Source: Agapetus fuscipes
Lineage: Eukaryota > Arthropoda > Insecta > Trichoptera > Glossosomatidae
DNA length: 64,000 nt
Direction of reading: 5' to 3'
Assembly: GCA_951799405.1 (NCBI GenBank)
Contig: OX637353.1
Coordinates: 13,330,001-13,394,000 of the forward strand
A model generated the notes under the pieces. The model made no database searches. It was not told the origin of the DNA and saw only the letters and a program-made list of their open reading frames with translations. A program made the position numbers and the translations under genes. This document shows, piece after piece, positions 50,656-61,392 of this stretch (the first letter of the stretch is position 1; each line of letters opens with the position of its first letter).

Positions 50656-51671
50656 TAGGGACTGGAAAATTTCGCGATCGCGATAAAACGAATTTATTCG
50701 CGAATTTTGGTGTTTTTACGCGAATAACGCGAAATTTGAGGTTTTACGCAAATATCGCGAATTTTCGTACTTTTGGTAGAAATTGTGCGAAAAAGTTGTC
50801 ATTTGTCGCTTTTGCAACGGAACGATTTTGTGGGAAAGAAAAGATTCATGCGAAACCCCTTTGCAGGTGCAAAGCAGAGGAAAATAGAATTTGTTCGAAT
50901 CCCGGCGAAGCACAAAAAATATACCATTTATATTTTCAAATTTGCTCTTCGCTGGGTTGAAAAATTCATAAACCTTTACCAAAGACCATCAAAAGGTCCA
51001 TCCAGCCTTACAACAACTCGGTCTTGCTTGAGAATTGGCGCTTTCTACAGCGACGACCAAGCTCGCAGAGGGTTCTTGAGATGTGATACACACAAAAACA
51101 GCGCTCAACAAAAAAATCAGCCTAATTTTTTTTATTTTTTTACTGTCCTTGATCATCCAAGCAGATTTGAATCGTGACATCAATGAAGGAAAATACTTCA
51201 AGGAGTGAAGCTGTTGCTGGATTAGCCAAGAGCACAACTTGAGGCTTTCATAAAAGCCAACATCCCTTGAAAAATTAGATAACCCACATCTAGAGACTAA
51301 ATGCACAAAAATTAAATATTTTAAAGGAATATTGCAGGGTATTCGGAGTGTCATTGAAATATTAATACTTTTTTCAATCAATAGTTTTTGTAAGTTAGGT
51401 ACTCGTATGGATTCAGATGTTGTTTATTTGTTGTTTTTGAAGGTACATATTATTGTTTGTATAATAAATTGTAAATATTAGTAAGATCTTTTGTTTTGCA
51501 ATTATATAAACCTAAATTTTGATCAAATCATGCTTAAAAATTACACCGAATCTCCCTGCTTATCATGAAAAATAACGCGAATTTCCCTGTTTTCGATCAA
51601 AAATAACGCGAATTTCCCAAAAAAATAACGCGAATTTCCCAAAAAATAACACCACTATTTTCCAGTCCCTA
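50656..51671. mobile_element. hAT-like element, 1,016 bp, non-autonomous
   Basis: The ends are TAGGGACTGGAAAAT and ATTTTCCAGTCCCTA (15 bp perfect), flanked by CCTATAAG on both sides (50648-50655 and 51672-51679). This is an 8 bp duplication with the hAT-type TAGNG end. Near both ends the word AACGCGAAT recurs: three copies of AACGCGAATTTCCC on the right, and CGCGAATAACGCGAAA and relatives on the left. These are likely transposase-binding repeats. The interior contains a headless SINE B and no transposase gene. Confidence 0.88.
50885..51130 (+). mobile_element. SINE B fragment inside the hAT-like element
   Basis: Starts at the B box (GTTCGAATCCCGGCGAAGCA); the A box half is missing. The body is complete to GCGCTCAACAAAAAAATCAG. 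It lies between the left subterminal repeats and unrelated sequence, so it may have been captured. Confidence 0.75.
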
Positions 51672-51796
51672 CCTATAAGTCAAGGAACATACATGGCAAA
51701 TTACATTTTTAAAATCAATAAATAACAATATATACATGGACATAAAAAACTAAATCATAAAACCAATTTTACTTTAACAAACCCTAGCCGCCACTT

Positions 51797-51945
51797 AATC
51801 TTTCGTAATTTTAATTGAAAAAGTATGATTTCGTGCAAACGCCGTCATCTCCAACTGGGAAAAAATTGCGTTCAAAACACAAGTTTATTTTTCTCAAAAT
51901 CATCGCGTAAGGAGTTGACGGCGTTTGCTTTTATACGACTCATTT
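51797..51945. repeat. Repeat J, copy 2
   Basis: Matches 3127-3291 at nearly every position: TCGTAATTTTAATTGAAAAA, GTATGATTTCGTGCAAACGC and ATCATCGCGTAAGGAGTTGA. A TTCC-to-AAAA type change follows CCAACTGG. Confidence 0.75.
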
Positions 51946-52530
51946 CTGCTCTCATCCCCTCTATTACTTCAGTTTTTTTTATACAGAAGACTAAGTTGGT
52001 ATGTAAAGAATTATTCATGTAAGTTTCATTTCAATCTGTTCAGTAATTTAGGAGCCCATACAGGACAAACATACATACATACATCCGTTTGATTTTATAT
52101 ATTTAGATATTCACTCCTATCACAATGAAATTGGCACATGAAGAAGAAGAATAGGTTATTCATACATACATGTTTCTTATATATACTCGTAAATGCTACT
52201 CTAAAAAATACCATCGGAAATGTAGATCTTGACCTAGTTTTCTATACATAACAAAACATGCGTAGATCCTCAAAATTACATTCTTCATCAAATAATTGTT
52301 AGGTACATAAACGATACGATAAAATCTTAATGACTTAATTGCACTCTATCGTAGATTCTTTTTTCGATATTTATATTAGTTGTTCAATTTTTATTAGTAT
52401 AACATTATTATATTCGCAGTCATACTACACTAAGGCATATTCAAGTATTGTAAAGTTAACTAAAATGCAATTTTAGTTACATTATCATAATATTTCACTC
52501 ACTGAATTTCGCCAGTAACTATTTAGTTAC
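51946..52530. other. Unassigned sequence
   Basis: Only short ACATAC-type repeats (52069-52085). No gene. Confidence 0.4.
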
Positions 52531-52534
52531 TTAA

Positions 52535-53207
52535 GAGCCCTATACTCGTATACCCTTAATCTGCCGTTTTTGTATCTTACACTTTATGGTCTTAGCAAAA
52601 GAGTCAGGGTCATGAAAAAAATCACGCATGTTTATTAATTTTTTATCTTAATTATAAAGTTTGAACAAAATATATAACTTTAAAATTGCCAACACAAAAA
52701 AATATTTAAAAAAATACGTTTTTTTCACTTCTGTAGCTACTTTCTCGTGTGTGCTATGTTTTGGAAATATTTTTTTTCTCTTTATTTATAGATCTAAACA
52801 TTGCATAGTGTAGTATCGGAAAAGTTTTTTTTATAATGTCAATAGTTTTTGAGTAAATATGGAAAAACTGAAACTACTTGATGAATTAAATTTTAATTAA
52901 ATCGAAGAAGACACTATCGAAAAAAACTTTTCCGATACTACACTAAGCAATGTTTAGTTCTACAAATAAAAGGAAAAAAAATATTTCCAAAACATAGCAC
53001 ACACGAGAAAGTAGCTACAGAAGTGAAAAAAACGCATTTTTTATATTTTTTTGTGATGGCAATTTTCAAGTTATATATTTTGTTCAAACTTTATAATTAA
53101 GATAAAAAAATTAATAAACATGCTTGATTTTTTTCATTACTGTCACTCTTTTTCTAAGACCATATAGTGTAAGAAACAAAAATGGCAGATTTAGGAGAAA
53201 AAGAGCC
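52535..53207. mobile_element. Family K long palindrome (TTAA target)
   Basis: 673 bp, almost all in two inverted arms (about 52535-52850 and 52912-53207) around a ~60 bp loop. Matching inner words include AAAACTTTTCCGATACTACA, AAACATAGCACACACGAGAA and AGTAGCTACAGAAGTGAAAA. TTAA at 52531-52534 and 53208-53211 flanks it. The outer ~30 bp relate it to the 128 bp copy at 30410. Terminal base conservation is weak (GAGCCC against GGCTCT), and no coding sequence is present. Confidence 0.8.
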
Positions 53208-53211
53208 TTAA

Positions 53212-53994
53212 ATAACGATTTTCAAGATGGCGTCGTCTTCACTGACAGCAGCTGTTCTTTTTTAATGTAAGGATACATCCAAATTGTTGCAAACTGAACA
53301 TTTTTTGTGTCGTTTTCTAGTTTAATGAAGGTTAGGCATTTGATTTTTATAAACAGTTGTTTGTTTCAAAGCTTTTGAATGGCATTGTAATTATTTCCAA
53401 GATTTGGGGGCGAGGCTTGTCACTTCGGTAATTTTCGGTTTTAGTTGACTCGAACTTGAGTAGGTATTTTGAATAATAGTTCAAGTAATAGTTTACTAAA
53501 ATATTACTTAACTTGAATATACCGGGCCTTAAAATTCATTGATTTTTGTTCAGTTTTTGACGCGAATAGCCCATTATCTATAATCTAATTTGCAAATGTA
53601 CATTTAAACTTCAGCTTCAGATAGAATGTATGCCCACAAGCTGACATGTACTATAATATGTCATTCGCGATGACATATTATTTCGCATGTGTACAACGTA
53701 ACAAGTATGCTACATATGTAGTTCAACTTCTTACCGCGTTCTCCCCGAAAAAGTTGCATTTTTTTTTGTCTGTGCCTGTGCGGGAGACTCCCTAAATTCA
53801 AGATACACTAGGGGTCTATGACACTTGTTATAGTGCCGCAGAGGCGTTGGTGATGTGGCATTTGTCCTTATCCAGTTGCAGAGCCGTTAGCTGCGCAGTG
53901 CTGTGGTGTGTGTTGCGTTGCGTTGCTTTGTTTTGAGACACTGAGAGGAAATGGCGATTGATATTGGATTTGAAATTTGCGAGTCAGCATATTT
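53212..53994. other. Unassigned, with family A and SINE C scraps
   Basis: 53578-53660 is a minus-strand family A end (AATCTAATTTGCAAATGTAC, TATGCCCACAAGCTGACATG). 53705-53748 matches the outer part of SINE C at 9050-9098 (TTACCGCGTTCTCCCCGAAA). Confidence 0.5.
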
Positions 53995-54230
53995 ATTTTT
54001 TCAGTTAAATAGGCTGACTTTACGCAAATCACTTCAGTTGACGTGGGATTTTTCCAGCTCCTAAAAGGGCTTTTTGTGCAGGATGAGTAAGACATGTCAG
54101 TATTTTATTTTGGGTTTGAAATAAAAACCGAAACGGGAAATTATTTCTGATACCCTCAGTGGGATTCAAGCCCGAGCTCTCGGCATGGAATACAAATACT
54201 CTACAAACTGAGCTATCGGCCCGACTGTGA
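53995..54230 (-). mobile_element. SINE C copy
   Basis: Full-length by comparison with 62274-62503: CACTTCAGTTGACGTGGGAT, CCGAAACGGGAAATTATTTC, then the inverted head with GTGGGATTCAAGCCCGAGCT and TACAAACTGAGCTATCGGCC. The B box carries a TTCAAGC change. Confidence 0.75.
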
Positions 54231-54833
54231 AATAGTGCCATTGACAAAAAAAAATAGTTCACATAGTCAGCCTTATAGCAACTTATTAGTTAAGGAAATA
54301 ATTGAGAAATAAAAATTACAAAAAAGTCAATTTATTACCATCGTGTTTATTACAATTGGTACGAGTAATACATTTAAAACATTAAAAAATTTCACAACAT
54401 CAGTTCAGTGTGTAATTAAATTGATTTTTTCCTAATAGTTTGGTCGTGATACAAAAAAGCCAAATTGAACCAAAGCCGGCAATCTAAGATATTATCCACA
54501 ACCGCGTTAAATGTATTGAAATACAGAGAATCATTTCCTCTTCATTTGGATACATATTTCTTATGTTAAAAATGATTCTACATTTCCGACTTTGGTTCAA
54601 TGTGACTTAAATGTTAAGACATATCGACCAGCGCGCGGTACAGTATAGAGTTCATTAAGGTATTTGACCATGAAGGCGAAATCACGACCAACTTAATACT
54701 GAGACAATAGTTAATTAGTTTTTGTGGACATAAAACTAATAAAAAATCAATCCAATAATAATCTAAGTTAAAAAATATACTCAAAAGATTCATATTAAAT
54801 GCAATCACACAAGCAGATAATAATAATAATACA
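54231..54833. other. Unassigned, with a possible TIR element
   Basis: AGTTTGGTCGTGAT (54438-54451) and ATCACGACCAACTT (54680-54693) are inverted. So are TTGAACCAAAGCCGG (54464-54478) and CCGACTTTGGTTCAA (54586-54600). A small TIR element of ~265 bp is possible, but ends and duplication were not found. 54763-54820 is a family A scrap. Confidence 0.4.
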
Positions 54834-55137
54834 AATAAATAATATTAGGATGATTTATTTGGTGAGCGTTGTTTTTGTGTGTATCACACCTCAAGAGCCC
54901 TCTGCGAGCTTGGTCATCGTTGTAGAAGCACCAATTCTCAAGCAAGACCCAGTTGTTGTAAGGTTGGATGGCCCTTTCAGTGACCTGCCTTTGGTAAAGG
55001 TTTATGAATTTTGCAACCCAGCGAAGAGCACATTCGAAATATAAATGGTATTTTTTTTTGTGCTCCGACAGGATTCAAATCAACAACCTTCCATTTACGA
55101 GTACGAAGTACTGCCACTGGACTACGGACCGGTCCAA
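54834..55137 (-). mobile_element. SINE B copy
   Basis: From AATATTAGGATGATTTATTT to the head end ACTACGGACCGGTCC. The B box is decayed (GACAGGATTCAAATCAACAA). It lies on an ATAATAATAAT stretch, which may be its tail. Confidence 0.82.
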
Positions 55138-55154
55138 GAAATAAAACATGAGAT

Positions 55155-55320
55155 AGTATAAGTTCGCGCTTAAACATACCGCATGTGGACTTACAACATA
55201 AAAACCCAATTTCAAAGGAATAGAAGCCCTGCAACCCTTAGCGAGTTTCCCTGAAACAGGAGTGACATTGGCTAATTGAACCATTTTTTTACAGTATAGG
55301 TGGTCAGCCTCATACTTACG
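55155..55320 (-). repeat. Family A repeat, partial
   Basis: From AGTATAAGTTCGCGCTTAAA to GGTCAGCCTCATACTTACGC. The 3' tail is missing, cut where SINE B ends. Confidence 0.7.
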
Positions 55321-55371
55321 CATTGAGAAATATCGAATTTTTACTTTCGTCTTCCATTTTATCTTTATACA

Positions 55372-55608
55372 TATGTGACATAACGACGCATGACAGAACG
55401 CCACGTGACAGATCAACACAATATGACGGAACATCAAATGGCATTTCATCGCAATGACAAAACATCACATATCTAAATCAGAAATACCATAAACGGCACA
55501 TAAAAAAACATCACAAATGTGAGGTTTTGTCACGTGTTGTTCTTTCATGTGTCGATTTGTCGTATTGCGTTGTTCTGTGACTGTGCCGTTCTATCCAGTC
55601 ACCGTTAT
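55372..55608. repeat. Family F palindromic repeat, copy 4
   Basis: The left arm GTGACATAACGACGCATGAC and CAATGACAAAACATCACATA turns near 55490-55510. The right arm GAGGTTTTGTCACGTGTTG ends GTGACTGTGCCGTTCTATCC. It is shorter than copies 2 and 3 but has the same outer end. Confidence 0.68.
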
Positions 55609-55614
55609 CTCTTA

Positions 55615-55868
55615 TCTAATCTAATCTAATCTAAGTTGCAAAGATATGTTACATTGGAGATTCACATTACATGCATTCTCACAGCTAGACACGTACAAGT
55701 TTGCGCTTGCACATGCCTCATGTGAACCTACAACATAAAAACCAAATCTAAAATGGACATACACCCTGCAACTCGTACCGTCCTTCCTTGTAACAGGGTG
55801 ACATTGGCAAAGTGAACCAATTTTACAGCATGGGTGGTCAGCCGCATAACAACCTATAAGTCAAGGAA
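55615..55868 (-). repeat. Family A repeat
   Basis: Inverted tail TAATCTAATCTAATCTAAGT to CCTATAAGTCAAGGAACATA. It directly follows the F element. Confidence 0.82.
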
Positions 55869-56404
55869 CATACACAACAAATATACTCCCGAGAATCCTT
55901 CTTTTAAATGTTGCCATCCAGATCTCAGTCTTTTAAGGTTTCTATATATTTTTCGAATCATATAAATATTAAGCTTTGTATCTGTATTCTTCGTATTCAT
56001 ACACTTTTATAACTAAAACGTAGCTTAAAGAATGATACTTGATTTTATGATTAATGTCGAACGATACGTCAAAGATCTTTTTTCGTTACTTGTGTCCAAA
56101 TGTTTTCATACAAACGTTGGCCATTGTTGGCACAATATTTGGACATTGGAGGCCAAGTTTTTGGACTCGTTGGCTTCGATGATTGGCACACAACTTGTAA
56201 TGACCAACTCACGGACAGTATCGAGATGAAGTCTTCAGAAATGGAGATAAAGAAATTGGATCACCGATATTACAAGCTGATAACAGATTGAAGCAATTTA
56301 TTTTATTTTACTATGTAGGATTTATATTATTTAGGACTGGGCACAAATTGCATTGACAAGCACTTGACAAGGTTGCTCTAGGGATCCTACCCACTATAAT
56401 CTAA
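55869..56404. other. Unassigned, with an open stretch near the right
   Basis: 56100-56291 encodes LDIGGQVFGLVGFDDWHTTC and IKKLDHRYYKLITD in one frame. It looks less repeat-like, but no family is recognised and no splice signals were convincing. Confidence 0.3.
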
Positions 56405-56407
56405 TTA

Positions 56408-56646
56408 GGGCCTGTTGCACAAACTCCAATCAGACGAAAATCAAAATTAAGTGTGATTTCTCCCTTTCAAATCAAAAATTGATTGTATATACGTAAGTCA
56501 GCTGATGTGAATCATATTTCCTGTTCAAATTCCATCACATTTTTACCAACTTTCGAGAAATATTTAACCGAGGTCCTTACCAGAATTAAGCAATCAAATT
56601 TGATGTTTCAATCAAATATTGATTGGAGGTTGGTGCAACAGGCCCC
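56408..56646. mobile_element. Harbinger-like MITE, intact copy
   Basis: 239 bp. The ends GGGCCTGTTGCAC and inverted GTGCAACAGGCCCC extend inward as AAACTCCAATC and GATTGGAGG. TTA at 56405-56407 and 56647-56649 fits the TWA target of PIF/Harbinger. Same family as 9564-12078. Confidence 0.82.
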
Positions 56647-56649
56647 TTA

Positions 56650-56875
56650 GTTGAAAAGATAAATTAACATTTAAAATAAATATTAAAAGCATGCTCACAA
56701 ACAGACACGTGTACATTCACGCTTATAAATTCTGCGGCAAAAAATTTCAAACCTTAAATGAACATAAATCATGCAACTTTTGCCAACCATCCCTGAAATA
56801 GGGGTGACATTGGCTAAGTGAACCATTTTTTGCAGTATGAGCGTCAGCCTCATACTAAACTATAAGTCAAGAAAT
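56650..56875 (-). repeat. Family A repeat
   Basis: From GTTGAAAAGATAAATTAACA to CATACTAAACTATAAGTCAA, in the ATGCTCACAAACAGACACGT subgroup. Confidence 0.75.
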
Positions 56876-56877
56876 AT

Positions 56878-57182
56878 CATTTAATAATGATTTAAAGTGA
56901 CTTATTTGGTGAGCGCTGTTTTTGTGTGAATGGCACCTCAAGAGCCCCTGTGATCTTGTTTGTCGCTAAAGAAAGCGCCAATTCTCAAATAAGACCCAGT
57001 TGCTATAAGGCTGGATAGACCTTTAGTGACCGGTGTTTAGTAAAAGTATATGAATTTTTCAACCCAGCGAAGAGCATATCTGAAATTATAAATGATTTTT
57101 TTTTGTGCTCCGCCAAGATTCGAACCCACAACCTTCCATTTACGAGTCTAAAGCGTTGCCACTAGACTACGAACCGGTACGG
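56878..57182 (-). mobile_element. SINE B copy
   Basis: From ATGATTTAAAGTGACTTATT to the head end TAGACTACGAACCGGTACGG. The B box reads AAGATTCGAACCCACAACC. From 57183 to 57544 nothing is recognised. Confidence 0.82.
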
Positions 57183-57544
57183 ACGAGAAAAATATTAAAA
57201 ACGTATTTTGTGCCGACTTCATTTATCTACTCCAATAGGAACGAATAAAATGTAAGATTACTCACTTTACCTGTTGAAATAAATAAGTTACACACGCTAA
57301 AGCTACACCTTTGTTGCGTACTTAATGCAACTTGCACAGACGCCTTTTAATTTCAAACATTAATTAACCATAAACTCAATTAATAATAATGATTTATAAA
57401 TTTATAATCCTGTAACAGAGTACCGTTCAAAGATCCGTTGGAATGTTGAGTTTTTCACTTCAATAACTTTTACGACCTAACAAAGTCAACGAGTAAAACC
57501 TTTGTTCAAAAAGCCATAGAAGCGCAACCCTCTCTTCTAGTGTT

Positions 57545-57895
57545 TAATCTTACTTGTAAAGCTATATTACATTTAAGATTCATATTACATGCATTTTCAC
57601 AAGCAGACACTATTTAAGTTAACGGTTACATATGCCGCATGTGGACTTACAAAACCCAACACTGTAACTCTTGTCGACCTACCCTGAAACAAGGGTGACA
57701 TCGACAAACCATTTTTTGCAGTATGGATGGTCAACCGCATACCGGTCTTTAAAGTATTAGTTAAGTAACATAGACAATAAATTGTATTTTACAATTAGCA
57801 AATTATATCAAATAATAAATACCATGAAAAATATAAAAATTCTAATCATACCATAGCCGCCAACATTACAGATCATCCGCCGTTTCTTTCTATCC
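57545..57895 (-). mobile_element. LINE-A 3' fragment
   Basis: A decayed family A unit (57550-57755, with internal deletions), then LINE-A UTR and the coding end at 57861-57895 (CATAGCCGCCAACATTACAG, i.e. the NVGG-stop end inverted). Confidence 0.7.
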
Positions 57896-57904
57896 TTACA
57901 TACT

Positions 57905-58462
57905 TATTACAGACTGTTCCTTAATCCAGTTGTTAACGCTTCAGACTCATAGTTGGAAGGCAGTGAAGGGTTCGAATCCCGGACGAGTAAAACAAGGTGT
58001 TATGCTCTTGCTGGATTAAAAAAAAAAATCTGACCGGTCACTTTAGATCCATCCAGCCTTACAGCAACTAATGTAGTTTCTGTAGAAAATGTAAATAGTA
58101 GTCTTAGCACAATGTAGATAGTGTAGATTTGCCAATTGACTCAACTGAAATGTGAAGACATACTGTGCATGTAAAGACACACCACACTCCGATGTCATGC
58201 TTGACGGCAGTTCCAGGGTGTGGCAAGATGCAGAGGGGGGTTTTTAGTGAGTAAAAATCTCACATATCCTGCCAGCGGAAACAATGGCAGGAATCTTTTG
58301 AAGATTTTCCCCTCTCAATGGAAAAAAAAGGCTTACACTTACTGGGTTCTGCTTGAGAATTAATGGTTTATACAGCAAAGATCGAGCTTGCAGAGAACTC
58401 TTGTGGTGTGTTTTACATAAAAACAGCGCTCACCAAAATATATCATCCTAATATTATTATTA
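57905..58462 (+). mobile_element. SINE B copy with a ~270 bp insert
   Basis: Head CCTTAATCCAGTTGTTAACG, B box GGGTTCGAATCCCGG. The body stops at CCTTACAGCAACTA (58071) and resumes at ACTGGGTTCTGCTTGAGAAT (58339). The insert contains the hairpin CCTGCCA/TGGCAGG (58268-58291) and is not seen elsewhere in the window. Confidence 0.72.
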
Positions 58463-59114
58463 TACATCCTTACAAAAAAAACAAAAAATCTTTCCGATCA
58501 CTCGATGACTTCGTTGTGCCGTAAAGGTTTTAAAACACGTTTATACTGTTAGTTGATAAATATTTTGCGCCGCTGTCGGTTTCTTGTTGAGTTATGCGAT
58601 TATGTAAAGCGTGTGAGTGATCCAGTTGTCTGAAGGGCACAACACTAGCGGCGGGCCCTGAACGTGCCGGCGCCTTGCCCTTTAACTCGGACCACAGCTA
58701 TGACATCATGGGCCGTAGGGGTGTCGTGAAACGGTCGAGGCGAAACCGAAACCTAAACTAAAAAAAAGAACTAAATGTAAGAAGTTGTGGTTTAGTGCGT
58801 CTCAATCTATACATAAATAGTAGGGAATGACTCTTTTTAAAAACCGAAAACAAAACTTTTATTGTATTTTTTTCTTATTTTAAAAAATGCTTAAATAGGT
58901 ATGGATACACGAACAGGAGACATGTCCTGAATGCCTCATGAAACCCGAAACCTAAGCCTTGTTTATCTTATTTTTGGTTTTTAACAACAAATAATTATAT
59001 CAATGTATAGAAACACGAACAGTAAAAATGTCGTGAATGGCTCTGATCAAATCTGAAGCCTAAGCCATCGACTGCTTCCCTTTTAAAAAAAAAATAATGC
59101 AAATAACAGTGGAA
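58463..59114. other. Unassigned, partly G+C-rich
   Basis: 58620-58740 is G+C-rich (GCGGCGGGCCCTGAACGTGC). 58900-58950 and 59000-59070 share wording (ACACGAACAG, GTCNTGAATG, AAACCNGAANCCTAAGCC), so a short direct repeat about 120 bp apart is present. No gene. Confidence 0.4.
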
Positions 59115-59250
59115 ATTTTTTAATCTAAGATGCAAAAAGACTAAATATTTATAATTTATATAAAATTTATATTGTATTCTCATAAGCATACACGACATAC
59201 ACGTGTAAGTTTCGCTCACACATGCCTCACGATGCAGTATATTAACCCAA
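59115..59250 (-). repeat. Family A repeat, partial
   Basis: From TTTAATCTAAGATGCAAAAA to TCACACATGCCTCACGATGC. The hairpin half is missing. Confidence 0.65.
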
Positions 59251-59667
59251 AACAAAAGCCTGCTAAAAAATGGACCAAAAACTTCAACAAAAAGTGAATA
59301 TGTCAAAACCGACACCCATATTTTAATTGTCAATATCTTCCCCTTGTAATGGATATTTCAGGTATTTTTTTTGTCAATATACGTTATTTCTATTCGTGAT
59401 ATTGTACTCATTCCCTTTATTATTTTTTTTCTTTACCTAACCTTCTTACTTTAGGTTTTGATTCATTTTATCTTCCTATTTTTTCACTGCATTTTTTTAA
59501 CTTCTCCATAAAAGTTTTTTTGACATTTAAACCTATTTTTGCCCAGAACATTGTTGTTATATATACGGAAACCTACGACAAAAAATATTTGCAGAAACCT
59601 TTTTTTATTATTTGAAAAAAAAGTAACTTAAATGAGCTTTCAAATATGGTACCTGAAAATAAACACC

Positions 59668-60005
59668 TTACCAAGACAAATCTTTTAGTTCTAACTCCTC
59701 ATTTATCTCTAATTGCCAAGTATTATTTATTTGCAATCTAATGTTTTGTACCAGCATTGATAACTTAAACATTTCAAATTGATTAACACGACGTAGCAAA
59801 CTGATTTGCTTCAATGGCATCAACGCGAGATGAATGTCACAGGTCATTCTGCAACTTCTATCTGTAAGAGTTGTAATTACTGCAAAGTGCAATATGGAGA
59901 TCTGGCTGTCGAGAAAAAACATGGAATGCGCCAGTTTATCTTGTTTCATAGAAAAATAACTATTCATAATATTGAATAGTGTTGTCATTTTAACGTTGTT
60001 AAAAC
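59668..60005 (-). CDS. Possible exon of a chemoreceptor-like membrane protein
   Basis: Minus strand, about 112 codons open between a plausible acceptor (TTCAG before 60005) and a plausible donor (CTTG then GTAAGG at 59668-59672). The C-terminal third, ISLLRRVNQFEMFKLSMLVQ then NIRLQINNTWQLEINEELEL, resembles the insect gustatory-receptor stretch before the last exon (arginine/valine, E.F.LQLL, then F.LN..LL). The following exon, which should carry a TYxxxxxQF motif, was not found. A chance frame cannot be excluded. If real, it is the only host coding sequence in the window. Confidence 0.28.
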
Positions 60006-60055
60006 CTGAACTCGAAAATCATTTTTTTATTCATTTTCTTGGATTAATTTTCAAA

Positions 60056-60395
60056 AGTAGTATGCAAGGACCGCAAAAAATGGAGGCTGATCTCTAATGT
60101 AGGCGGCTAAGACAAAGACTCAATGTTTTGTAGATTTATTAGTGTTTGTTGTTTTTTTTTAACTGGATGTAATTAATTGCTTGCATTCCTTGGCTTATAG
60201 GTTGGTATGAGGCTGAACACCCGTACTGCAAAAGATGGTTCATTTTGCCAATTTGTCGGCAAGAGTCCAGGGCTTATGGCTTGGTTTCTATATTGTAGGT
60301 TCACATGCGGCATTAGTTAGCGTGAACTTATACATTTCTGCTTGTATGAATGCGTTTAGTATGAATCTTAAACGATATATCTTTACAGCTTAGAT
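60056..60395 (+). mobile_element. LINE-A 3' fragment
   Basis: Starts in the last codons (VCKDRKKWRLISNVGG, stop at 60108-60110). The 3' UTR and a family A unit (60187-60395) with a ~25 bp deletion at the hairpin follow. Tail AGCTTAGATTTAGATC. Confidence 0.85.
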
Positions 60396-60984
60396 TTAGA
60401 TCTCGTAATATTCATAATATTACTATAATTTTAACGGTTTCAATTTCATAAAATTTGCGGTTATTTCTTTGGCACAATTTATTCCAGATACGGTTCACAT
60501 ACAGAGTTGCTTTACACGTACACTATACAACGGTCGATTGGTTTCTCCCAGCACAGAGGGCTTTGGTCCTTATTTATAGTAAGACTAAGGATAATTCACG
60601 AATCATCGAGCGTTGGAACATCAAACACTCAAGCAATCTCGAATAATACACAAATCAAATGCAAATTATATAGACTTCACGGACAAGCAAAATACACAAT
60701 TACATATTCTTAACAATACAACAATACGTTTATCTGGGTAGGGATTTCTGAAGAAATATTGTGCAAAAAGCTCGTTTTTGACCTAATTGATGATGATGAT
60801 GTTGCACATGAATTAATCAATTAATACCATAATTTATTCCAAAACAATACTACCAGTATCAGGCTTAAACATATTTTTCCTTTGATCTACGATTCTTTTT
60901 GCCGTTTTACATCTAAGCTCGCTTCTGTATCAATTTATTGTAATCCTATAGGGTGAATTATGTTTACAAGTCATGCAATGAATT
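60396..60984. other. Unassigned sequence
   Basis: Shares words with 6400-6600 (GAATAATACACAAATCAAAT). No gene is supported. Confidence 0.4.
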
Positions 60985-61255
60985 CTCCATACCGTCCCTT
61001 CATTGCTTGTTTGTCTTATCTGCATAATTTCACATGACCAATGTTTGTACGTCTACTGGAGCAATGTGTACTATGAAAACTGGAAATTTATTGTAAAATA
61101 TTTAAAACAACTTTCACATTATCATGTTTTTATGTATTTTTTTAGCCTAGATTGTGTAGAATGTGATTCTAAAGACGATTTAATTGAAGTGTCATTTTTT
61201 AATCAAATGGTAGATAAGCTAAACAAGCAATGGGGGGATGATACAGCTTCAAGTA
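60985..61255. mobile_element. Diverged family I MITE
   Basis: The inverted ends CATTGCTTGTTTGTCTTATC and AGATAAGCTAAACAAGCAAT differ from family I, but the middle (AACTTTCACATTATC, TAGATTGTGTAGAATGTGAT) is clearly related. No clean target duplication. Confidence 0.65.
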
Positions 61256-61392
61256 TACACCTATGTGGTTTAACTTAACTATAGCGTTTAATGAAAGTGT
61301 ATCGAAACTTGAACAGAGACTCCAGTGAGTATTTAAGCTTTAGATACACTTTTCGTTTAATTTTAAAGTAATTTTTAATACTTACGGGGATA

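Larger units (their letters stand above)
50404..51795 (-). mobile_element. LINE-A 3' fragment split by a hAT-like element
   Basis: Inverted tail ATCTAATCTAATCTAAGCTG, family A (50410-50655), then after the insertion LINE-A UTR (51680-51780) matching 47886-47990 inverted, ending at the stop-codon side CCCTAGCCGCC (51779-51789). Repeat J begins at once. Confidence 0.87.

Noticed and set aside
57905..57990. A separate tRNA-like gene
   Set aside because: The downstream TTATGCTCTTGCTGGATTAA and the CACCAAAATATATCATCCTA end show it is a SINE B.
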